Assembly: GCA_910588595.1 (NCBI GenBank)
Contig: CAJUQU010000268.1
Coordinates: 1-5,805, forward strand
Direction of reading: 5' to 3'
Length of the DNA: 5,805 nt
DNA from: an uncultured Lachnospiraceae bacterium
GTDB taxonomy: Bacteria; Bacillota_A; Clostridia; Lachnospirales; Lachnospiraceae
A program made the translations under genes and the position numbers. Of the stretch, positions 1-4,016 are shown one piece after another. How positions within the stretch are numbered: position 1 is the stretch's first letter; every line of letters starts with the position of its first letter. Below the pieces are notes generated by a model. That model had not been told where the DNA came from, did not search any database, and saw nothing but the letters and a program-made list of their open reading frames with translations.

Positions 1-182
1 CAGATAAAATAGTAAAATGTAAAGTCCTGTTTCAAGCGTGCTTCTACTTTTTCCACGTTTTCATTTCCGGGATTGGTGTCAAAATCCTGATATTTTTCCA
101 ATAATTCTTTGAACGCTTCAACCTGCATGGCATGTAGTTCTTTTGCGTCGTCAATAGTTGCCCTTAATAATGTTATTTCCAT
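1..182 (-). CDS. GNAT family N-acetyltransferase, N-terminal part (cut by window edge)
   Basis: Sixty codons are visible before the window ends. The start ATG (182-180) follows a GGAGG (193-189) at 6 nt spacing, so the start is well supported. The protein opens MEITLLRATIDDAKELHAMQ and then has an Asp/Asn-rich stretch followed by RLKQDFTFYYFI near residues 49-60. This matches the beta1-alpha1-alpha2 opening of the GNAT fold, which transfers acetyl from acetyl-CoA to an amine, in the cytoplasm. The acetyl-CoA binding motif would lie further along and is not visible, so the substrate cannot be named. The gene starts inside the 3' end of the broken GNAT frame upstream (overlap 151-182) and probably shares its transcript. 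It shows no lesion as far as it can be seen. The family call is fairly sure; the function beyond that is open. Confidence 0.8.
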   Translation of the reverse strand, partial: MEITLLRATIDDAKELHAMQVEAFKELLEKYQDFDTNPGNENVEKVEARLKQDFTFYYFI

Positions 183-420
183 ATACAGCCTCCGTATTAA
201 ATAAAATCAACCCTTTTAACTTGATGTATATTTTTTTTCTGTAAACCAAGTCATCCCTTACCCTAAATCCGACCTTTGCAGAGAGTACCGTCATAGCCTT
301 CACCCCGTAATCTTTCACATTGACTTCCCTGAAATTTCTACGAATCAGCCTGACAATTTCTTCCGCATCTTCTTCACAATACAGCTGAGTGACAACCTAT
401 GTTCCATTTGATGATTTCAT
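151..420 (-). pseudogene. Broken GNAT acetyltransferase: early stop and missing core
   Basis: An ATG at 420 follows a good AAAGGAG (433-427) at about 6 nt. The frame reads MKSSNGT, meets TAG at codon 8 (399-397), then stays open to TGA at 153-151, 90 codons in all. After the stop it reads CEEDAEEIVRLIRRNFREV, typical of the first helix of GNAT proteins, and later VGFRVRDDLVYRKKIYI, which resembles a GNAT C-terminal end. The usual length is about 150 residues, so the acetyl-CoA binding core appears to be lost by an in-frame deletion. There is no in-frame ATG soon after the stop that could rescue it. It lies between an intrinsic terminator and the next GNAT gene. The GNAT origin is inferred from both ends; the stop codon is seen directly. 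A sequencing error at the TAG would not restore the missing core. Confidence 0.65.
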
Positions 421-438
421 AAAAACTCCTTTCCAAAC

Positions 439-471
439 AAAAAAGCACCAAACATACAATATGTCCAGTGC
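439..471 (-). terminator. Intrinsic terminator just upstream of the GNAT pair
   Basis: On the minus strand 471-460 pairs with 456-445 over 12 bp (nine Watson-Crick and three consecutive G-U pairs) around a UUG loop, and six U residues follow at 444-439. It ends 18 nt before the ATG of the GNAT pseudogene, so it sits inside that gene's leader. This placement fits an attenuator better than the end of an upstream gene, because no credible protein gene of normal size precedes it on this strand. Confidence 0.8.
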
Positions 472-590
472 ACTTCTAAAACGATCGGCTATCACAAGCA
501 TCTTATAAAAATTATAACTTACACCTACCGATTTATATGCACAGACATATCAGACCTACCTGCGTAACTGTGCACCCAATCGAAACACAA

Positions 591-653
591 TTACTTCCAA
601 GTACGTCCGTAATACATGTACATATAGTTCATTGTAAAATGTAAGTTCTGCAT
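591..653 (-). CDS. Possible 20-aa leader peptide, Tyr/Met-rich
   Basis: ATG at 653 lies 9 nt after AGGAG (667-663), and the frame ends in TAA at 593-591. A second ATG six bases upstream (659) is too close to the RBS. The peptide holds five Met and four Tyr in its first 15 residues (core NYMYMYYG) and ends in GRTWK. Its codons 3 to 6 lie within the 5' arm of the outer leader stem (647-637), so a translating or stalled ribosome would open that stem. This is the arrangement of leader peptides in amino-acid or antibiotic attenuators. There is no homology evidence, and a chance ORF of this size is easy to find, so it is tentative. Confidence 0.3.
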   Translation of the reverse strand: MQNLHFTMNYMYMYYGRTWK

Positions 654-680
654 TTCCATGTTCTCCTAAACTTTTTTATC

Positions 681-709
681 AACTTACCACAATTCTATTT
701 ATGTGTCAA
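681..709 (-). promoter_or_regulatory. Extended -10 promoter for the leader RNA and GNAT pair
   Basis: A perfect -35 TTGACA (709-704) is followed by a 17-bp spacer and TGGTAAGTT, an extended -10 (TGn) with a poor hexamer TAAGTT (686-681). Transcription would begin near 675, just before the mini-ORF RBS. It shares two sequence blocks with the divergent promoter at 763-790. Confidence 0.6.
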
Positions 710-762
710 GAAATATTTTTGTAACTCTTTGGCAGCTTTGGATTGGAGGTTATGCTCCTGCT

Positions 763-790
763 TTGACACATTATCCGTCTGTGGTATTAT
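763..790 (+). promoter_or_regulatory. Promoter for the DUF1016 remnant
   Basis: TTGACA at 763-768, a 16-bp spacer, and TATTAT at 785-790 preceded by TG one base away (extended -10). Transcription would begin near 797, giving a leader of about 70 nt before the ATG at 867. The -35 is a full consensus match and the -10 matches five of six bases. Confidence 0.75.
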
Positions 791-866
791 TTGTGCCATT
801 CTTATAGACATTACGATTTATTTCGGATGGATATCTGTCTGCCATATGGAAAAAGGGATATTTACA

Positions 867-1115
867 ATGCAGGATATGAAAAATGGTGATAATTTTTTTG
901 GTCACGTTGTGCAGTTGTTTCGGGATGCAAAACGCAAGATGAGCATGGCAGTGAATATGGCAATGGTTTACTCTTATTATGAGGCTGGACGGCTGATCAT
1001 AGATGAGGAGCAAAATGGCAGTGAGCGTGCAGCTTATGGAAAGTATATTCTTCAGGAATTATCCAGACGGCTGACTGCAGAGTTTTGCAGTGATTTACTT
1101 ATGTGGGACGGTTGA
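867..1115 (+). pseudogene. DUF1016/YhcG-family N-terminal domain, truncated
   Basis: The 82-codon frame starts at ATG 867, which has AAAGGGA (852-858) 8 nt upstream. Start codons at 846 and 729 keep the frame but lack a convincing RBS, and 729 lies upstream of the promoter -10. Residues 14-73 carry the family pattern VVQLFRDAKRK, then YSYYEAGRLIIDEEQ, then RAAYGKYILQELSRRLTAEF. YhcG proteins normally have about 350 residues: this helical N-terminal domain followed by a PD-(D/E)XK nuclease-like domain. Here similarity ends abruptly at residue 73, nine unrelated residues follow, then TGA. The conserved continuation after the EF motif (normally Gly-Lys-Gly-Phe-like) is absent, and I do not find it in the other two forward frames nearby. 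The gene is therefore a fragment, probably cut by an insertion or deletion at about 1086. It keeps a good promoter, so a short protein may still be made. Confidence 0.75.
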
Positions 1116-1360
1116 TTTTGGGGACACACTTGCCGCCATACTGAAAAAGACAAGGAAAAAACTTCCGCAAGGCTCTATGAAATGTCCGGCTATAATGTGC
1201 CTGTAAAACACGCATGGGGGAATCAGGGATTCCCTTTTGTCGCCTTTTCGTGTATATTAGTCTTATGAAATATTTTTTGCAAAGCAGGAACATGTGTTTA
1301 CCGTACAGAAATAACCTATACACCTTGACTTGTCTGTCTCTGTGCACTTCACAAAATCGA
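1116..1360. other. Stretch without a recognisable gene between the DUF1016 break and the MITE
   Basis: No frame here has a credible start and coding pattern. The DUF1016 frame continues open after its TGA to about 1266 but reads as no known domain. The only clear structure is the hairpin at 1216-1238. The region may be foreign sequence whose arrival truncated the upstream gene, but the window has no second copy with which to define its ends. Confidence 0.35.
1216..1238 (+). terminator. Terminator-like hairpin downstream of the DUF1016 fragment
   Basis: GGGAATC (1218-1224) pairs perfectly with GATTCCC (1228-1234) around an AGG loop, and TTTT follows at 1235-1238, then GT. The U-run is short, so efficiency may be modest. 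It lies about 100 nt after the stop of the DUF1016 fragment and could end that transcript. Confidence 0.5.
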
Positions 1361-1363
1361 CTA

Positions 1364-1391
1364 GAGCGTGTTTGAAAAATGCTTTCTGTCA
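1364..1391 (+). repeat. Left terminal inverted repeat of the MITE
   Basis: Begins GAGCGTGTTTGAAAAAT, which is matched exactly in reverse complement at the right end. The inner 11 bases pair with 1517-1527 except for two mismatches at 1381-1382. Confidence 0.8.
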
Positions 1392-1447
1392 GATGTGTGT
1401 CACAATTTTTGGGAGATTTGTGCCGAATGAAGGAGGCATAGCGGGCT

Positions 1448-1528
1448 ATGTTGACTGAATTCGGTGCAAATATCACGCAAAGTGGTGAATACGACGCTAT
1501 GGCGTCGTTATATAGATGGCAGGAATGA
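1448..1528 (+). CDS. 26-codon ORF inside the MITE (doubtful)
   Basis: ATG 1448 to TGA 1526-1528, preceded by AAGGAGG (1430-1436) at 11 nt, slightly long. It encodes a 26-residue peptide beginning MLTEFGANITQSGEYD and ending YRWQE, with its 3' end inside the right terminal repeat. The RBS lies in the loop of the central stem and the ATG within the CATAG/CTATG hairpin. It resembles no family I know. The ORF may simply follow from the base pairing, so I list it only because the RBS is strong. Confidence 0.2.
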   Translation: MLTEFGANITQSGEYDAMASLYRWQE

Positions 1529-1544
1529 TTTTTCAAACACGCTC
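1517..1544 (-). repeat. Right terminal inverted repeat of the MITE
   Basis: Reverse complement of the left repeat, 17 outer bases identical. Its two inner variants (G1519, G1523) keep pairing with U1389 and U1385 as G-U pairs when the plus strand is RNA. Confidence 0.8.
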
Positions 1545-1570
1545 TAGGGGAATGACATTCTCCACTACTC

Positions 1571-1626
1571 GCGCGCCGGGCACCCGTCAGCTTTTGCTGA
1601 CATTCTTCCTCTGGTTGCCCGTGTGC
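1571..1626 (+). promoter_or_regulatory. Long hairpin in the leader of the GNAT gene
   Basis: An outer stem pairs 1571-1582 with 1616-1626 (CGGGCA/TGCCCG, then GCGCG with GTGTGC-side bases using G-U pairs, one C bulged). An inner perfect stem GTCAGC/GCTGAC (1586-1591 with 1596-1601) has a TTTT loop. It ends 8 nt before the GGAGGA of the next gene and no U-run follows, so it is not a terminator. It could shield or stabilise the 5' end of the mRNA or act as a protein or ligand site. I find no good promoter between the MITE and this hairpin, so the transcription start is unknown. Confidence 0.5.
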
Positions 1627-1648
1627 ATAAAAACGGAGGAAAACATAA

Positions 1649-2137
1649 ATGTTGACATTAGAAAAAGTAACAGGAAGAAATGTCTGGGAAATACTGCAGC
1701 TGCATGTGAAAGAAGAGCAGCAGAACTTTGTCGCCGGCAACGATATCAGCATCATTGAGGCATACACCACGATCACTGGCGGAGGATCTGCATTCCCTTT
1801 CGGCATATACGATAGCGGCGTGCCGGTCGGCTTCCTGATGATCGGCTATGACACTGACGACTCCTGGGAGAACCCTCCCAGGATCGCCAGAAACAACTAC
1901 AATCTATGGCGCCTCATGATCGATCAGCGCTATCAGCATAAAGGTTACGGTAAGACAGCCTTAAAGCTTGCCCTGGACTTTATCAACACGATGCCCTGTG
2001 GAAAAGCTGACTATTGCTGGCTGTCCTATGAACCCGAAAACACTTCCGCCAAAAATCTATACCATTCCTTTGGATTCCATGAGACCGGCGAAATGGACGG
2101 CGAAGAATTGATCGCGATATTGAAATTACAGCAGTAA
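1649..2137 (+). CDS. GNAT N-acetyltransferase, probable diamine/polyamine type
   Basis: Intact 162-aa protein with GGAGGA (1635-1640) 8 nt before the ATG. It opens MLTLEKVTGRNVWEILQLHV and continues KEEQQNFVAGNDISIIEAY, the pattern of spermine/spermidine acetyltransferases of the Bacillus BltD type. The acetyl-CoA pyrophosphate loop is Q96-H-K-G-Y-G101 after strand WRLMIDQRY, matching Q/R-x-x-G-x-G/A. Motif B is visible as N131, Y138 and GF at 142-143. Length and both ends fit a single complete GNAT domain in the cytoplasm. The expected reaction is acetyl transfer from acetyl-CoA to a primary amine, so it may lower free polyamine or modify a drug-like amine; the substrate is an inference from similarity. 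It stands alone, 6 bp from the end of the convergent HPr-like gene. Its leader holds a long hairpin, and a MITE lies about 100 bp upstream. Confidence 0.9.
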   Translation: MLTLEKVTGRNVWEILQLHVKEEQQNFVAGNDISIIEAYTTITGGGSAFPFGIYDSGVPVGFLMIGYDTDDSWENPPRIARNNYNLWRLMIDQRYQHKGYGKTALKLALDFINTMPCGKADYCWLSYEPENTSAKNLYHSFGFHETGEMDGEELIAILKLQQ

Positions 2138-2143
2138 AATGCT

Positions 2144-2392
2144 TTATACAGCCTGCCCGAACTGCGTGCAGAGGAACTGGCTGACCGCCTCCAACAGATC
2201 ATCTGCATTGTCCGCCTGGATATTCATGTTCAAGACACGGTTGAAACCAAGCGCCAGCATTCCAAGAACAGACTTTGCATCCATGGTCTCCCTGCCCAGG
2301 GAGACCTCCACAGCATACGGAAACTGTACAACAGTATCCACAAATTCCATAACCTGTTTTTGATCTCTCAAGATTATATTTTTACTGATCAT
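2144..2392 (-). CDS. HPr-like protein lacking the active-site histidine
   Basis: 82-aa protein. The start ATG at 2392 is preceded by GAGGGG (2402-2407, spacing 9) and by AGGA closer in. Residues 38-50 (MDAKSVLGMLALG) match the segment around the HPr kinase target serine of HPr (usual AKSILGLMSLG), here with Ser41. The C-terminal part (NMNIQADNADDLLEAVSQFL) fits the last strand and helix of HPr. The GLHARPA loop that holds the phosphorelay histidine is replaced by RDQKQVMEF, with no His at all in this region. It therefore cannot accept phosphate from enzyme I in the ordinary way. It may be a regulator or binding protein using the HPr fold, perhaps linked to catabolite control; that is inference. 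The upstream gene on the same strand is the GH27 glycosidase, 137 bp away, but a separate promoter seems present. Confidence 0.8.
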   Translation of the reverse strand: MISKNIILRDQKQVMEFVDTVVQFPYAVEVSLGRETMDAKSVLGMLALGFNRVLNMNIQADNADDLLEAVSQFLCTQFGQAV

Positions 2393-2486
2393 TTTTCCTA
2401 CCCCTCATCTTTTGACAATATTCTATTCCCGCATATCTGTAAGCAATGATCCCAGCCATTGCAGAGAATTGCACTTGTTGGAACAT

Positions 2487-2515
2487 ATTATACAATGCAT
2501 GCGCCGCAATTTAAT
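2487..2515 (-). promoter_or_regulatory. Possible promoter of the HPr-like gene
   Basis: A perfect -10 TATAAT (2492-2487) lies about 95 nt before the start codon, but the -35 at 17 bp (ATTAAA, 2515-2510) matches only three of six bases. The -35 falls in the loop of the 2503-2523 hairpin. It would give a leader of about 88 nt with no clear fold. Confidence 0.4.
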
Positions 2516-2523
2516 TTTGCGGC
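2503..2523 (-). terminator. GC-rich hairpin after the GH27 gene (weak terminator)
   Basis: GCCGCAA pairs with TTGCGGC (7 bp, 7-nt loop) starting six bases after the GH27 stop codon. No U-run follows on the minus strand, so it is not a canonical intrinsic terminator. It may protect the 3' end of the mRNA or only partly stop transcription before the HPr-like gene. Confidence 0.35.
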
Positions 2524-2529
2524 ATCGGA

Positions 2530-3837
2530 TCAATGCAGCTCAAATAATTTCGCCCCGTGCGACGGTACCGTGTCTTTGAGCACATTTTCATGTATCGCCG
2601 TTTCCTGCCGGCTCCAGAGTTCCTTCGCACAGCGCGCATCCACAGCCGCATCTGCAAACTGCTCCACTTCTTTCAGGTCGCACTCGATCTCCTGCTCCGC
2701 GTCGCCGAAATTGAAAAGTGCGATAAATTTTTCGCCTGTCTCGCGGTTCCTGCAGCTCCACACGGCGTGATCCTCATTTTTCTCAAACTGCTGCCCGACA
2801 TAATCATTGGAAACGAGTCTGAGAATATCCTTTCTGGTCAGCAGATCCAGCGTCCAATCATCCAACAGTGTCAGCTCTGCACCGATCATGAGCGGCGAAC
2901 CAAAGACGCACCACAGTGTCATCATCGTGACCTGCTCGTCTTTCGTGAAGTTCGTGTTCCACTCCGCTTTGCCAAAACCCTTTCCGAGTTTCCCGAGCGG
3001 AAGCATGTCGCAGTCCGGATAGGAACCTTCTGCAACGTGGTTCTGCCACAGCTCGCACCTGTCAAACATGTTGCGCAGCAAGTCCCAGTTGTCCCAGAAA
3101 TCATCGGTGATGCGCCACATGTTGGCATATTTTTCATAGTGCCATGCCTTCTCGATCAGTGCCGGTCCCGGGGAGAGCGACAGCACGATGTCCCTTCCGG
3201 ACTTCTGGATCGCACGCTGCAGCATTTCCACCTCGTGCGCTGCCGAGTAGGGATTGTGCGGGTATGCGTTGGTATTGCAGATATCGTCACATTTGATGTA
3301 GTCAACACCCCACTCCGCGTAAAGGCTGATGATCGAGTTATAGTACTCCTGCGCTCCTTTTGCATTCCTGCGAACCCCGTACATATCGGGATTCCACACG
3401 CAGATCGAGGACGGATCCGCGATCTCATTCGCAGTGATATCCGTTCCGAGTACCGGCATATGCTCATGCGCTGCTTTCCTCGGGATCCCGCGCATGATAT
3501 GGATACCGAATTTCAATCCGAGATTGTGTATGTACTCCGCCAGCGGCGCAAAGCCTTTTCCGCCTGCCGCGGATGGAAACCTGTTCAGCGCCGGAAGCAG
3601 CCTGCCGTACTCGTCGATCTCCTCGTCGCCGAACGGGATATACTGATATTTGTCCCGCATCGTGCCGGCGTCCTTTGCGTACCACTCGATATCCACCACG
3701 ATGTACTCCCAGCCTGTATCCTTCATGTGCGCCGCCATATAGTCCGCGTTGGCTTTTACCTGCTCTTCGTTGACAGTCGTGTCATAATAATCGTAACTGT
3801 TCCAGCCCATAGGCGCTTTTTTCATACGATACTTCAT
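2530..3837 (-). CDS. GH27 family glycosidase, probable alpha-galactosidase
   Basis: Complete 435-aa protein; ATG 3837 has GAGGA (3849-3845) 7 nt upstream. The N-terminus carries the clan GH-D opening APMGWNSYDYYDT (residues 8-20), followed by WEYIVVDIEWY (43-53) and LGLKFGIHIMRGIPR (106-120). The nucleophile is expected at Asp184 in DYIKCDDI (family KYDxC, Cys in place of the aromatic). The acid/base is expected at Asp246 in MWRITDDFWDNW (family WRxxxDI). FGSPLMIGAEL (312-322) precedes the helix before the C-terminal beta domain, which ends at LFELH. No signal peptide is seen, so it acts in the cytoplasm, probably releasing galactose from imported alpha-galactosides. GH27 also holds beta-L-arabinopyranosidase and alpha-N-acetylgalactosaminidase, and the KCDD variant leaves the exact sugar open. 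It has its own promoter and flanking repeats that look like operators. Confidence 0.9.
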   Translation of the reverse strand: MKYRMKKAPMGWNSYDYYDTTVNEEQVKANADYMAAHMKDTGWEYIVVDIEWYAKDAGTMRDKYQYIPFGDEEIDEYGRLLPALNRFPSAAGGKGFAPLAEYIHNLGLKFGIHIMRGIPRKAAHEHMPVLGTDITANEIADPSSICVWNPDMYGVRRNAKGAQEYYNSIISLYAEWGVDYIKCDDICNTNAYPHNPYSAAHEVEMLQRAIQKSGRDIVLSLSPGPALIEKAWHYEKYANMWRITDDFWDNWDLLRNMFDRCELWQNHVAEGSYPDCDMLPLGKLGKGFGKAEWNTNFTKDEQVTMMTLWCVFGSPLMIGAELTLLDDWTLDLLTRKDILRLVSNDYVGQQFEKNEDHAVWSCRNRETGEKFIALFNFGDAEQEIECDLKEVEQFADAAVDARCAKELWSRQETAIHENVLKDTVPSHGAKLFELH

Positions 3838-3878
3838 TGTCGTGTCCTCTTTTCCAGTATTCTTTTTATCACTTCATT

Positions 3879-3983
3879 GATGTTACGCTCCAGATGTTAC
3901 GAACCCCGTTTCACAAATCAATATAATATTCTTTGCCCGCTTTGTCAATATTTTATATGGCATTCTTTGTTAAATTCGTAACA
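3879..3983. promoter_or_regulatory. Three TGTTACG repeats around the GH27 promoter (candidate operator)
   Basis: GATGTTACG occurs at 3879-3887 and 3893-3901, a direct pair with a 14-bp period just downstream of the transcription start. A third copy in the opposite direction, TTCGTAACA at 3975-3983, lies upstream of the -35 and forms a 9-bp inverted repeat with TGTTACGAA at 3895-3903, centres 80 bp apart. The layout suits a sugar-responsive regulator that blocks or loops the promoter. No regulator gene is in the window and the site matches no factor I can name; the CcpA cre consensus is not evident. Confidence 0.45.
3920..3948 (-). promoter_or_regulatory. Near-consensus promoter of the GH27 gene
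   Basis: TTGACA (3948-3943), 17-bp spacer, TATATT (3925-3920). Transcription would begin near 3913 and the leader is about 75 nt. So strong a core promoter in front of a glycosidase suggests control by a repressor; see the TGTTACG repeats around it. Confidence 0.85.
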
Positions 3984-4016
3984 GTTCAGTTTTCGGCTTC
4001 ATCACAACCATACAAA

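Larger units (their letters stand above)
439..675 (-). ncRNA. Structured leader RNA with attenuator-like architecture
   Basis: Runs from the expected transcription start near 675 to the terminator. Visible pairings on the minus strand are: an outer stem 647-637 with 526-516 (eight Watson-Crick, two G-U and one A-U pair); a 5-bp stem 613-609 with 594-590; and a nested arm in which 582-578 pairs with 533-529 and 574-568 with 544-538 (TGCACAG/CTGTGCA). The heptamer GGTAGGT occurs twice, at 560-554 and 529-523. Segment 550-539 can instead pair with the 5' arm of the terminator (471-459) over about 12 bp with one bulged base. Forming that helix breaks both the 574-568/544-538 stem and the terminator, the usual logic of transcription attenuation. 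It resembles no riboswitch class I can name, and T-box hallmarks are absent. Alternatively it could be a free small RNA ending at the terminator. Confidence 0.55.
1361..1547. mobile_element. MITE of IS630/Tc1-mariner type in a split CTAG target
   Basis: The element proper is 1364-1544 (181 bp). Its ends are inverted repeats of 28 bp (1364-1391 and 1517-1544): the outer 17 bp match perfectly, then a 2-by-2 mismatch, then 9 bp with two G-U pairs. TA flanks both ends (1362-1363 and 1545-1546) with C before and G after. Removing the element plus one TA leaves CTAG, the site IS630-family elements are known to prefer. There is no transposase frame, so it would depend on one elsewhere. Inside are a 13-bp stem (1416-1428 with 1459-1471), a small CATAG/CTATG stem in its loop, and ACGACGC/GCGTCGT around TATG (1491-1508). 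Alternatively the whole CTAG could be a 4-bp duplication made by another family. Confidence 0.78.

Noticed and set aside
439..675. T-box or known riboswitch in the GNAT leader
   Set aside because: No T-box antiterminator bulge sequence or specifier arrangement was seen, and the GGTAGGT heptamers do not fit the rest of the c-di-GMP-I consensus.
771..1013. Minus-strand ORF of 80 codons opposite the DUF1016 fragment
   Set aside because: Composition and position are those of a shadow frame, with no RBS and no recognisable domain.
1099..1806. Open minus-strand frame of 235 codons spanning the MITE
   Set aside because: It crosses both MITE ends, the DUF1016 stop region and the start of the intact GNAT gene, and has no coherent domain or RBS.
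151..2137. GNAT genes as toxin parts of toxin-antitoxin pairs
   Set aside because: No ribbon-helix-helix or other antitoxin gene accompanies any of the three GNAT genes, and the intact one looks like a polyamine acetyltransferase.
2382..2486. 35-codon frame on the minus strand overlapping the HPr-like start
   Set aside because: Its ATG directly abuts the TATAAT, so it would not be transcribed from that promoter, and it has no RBS.
2557..3981. Long open frame on the plus strand (474 codons) opposite the GH27 gene
   Set aside because: It is antisense to a gene with clear GH27 motifs, RBS and promoter, lacks an RBS and a domain pattern, and is rich in Arg, His and Ile as expected for a shadow of GC-rich codons.
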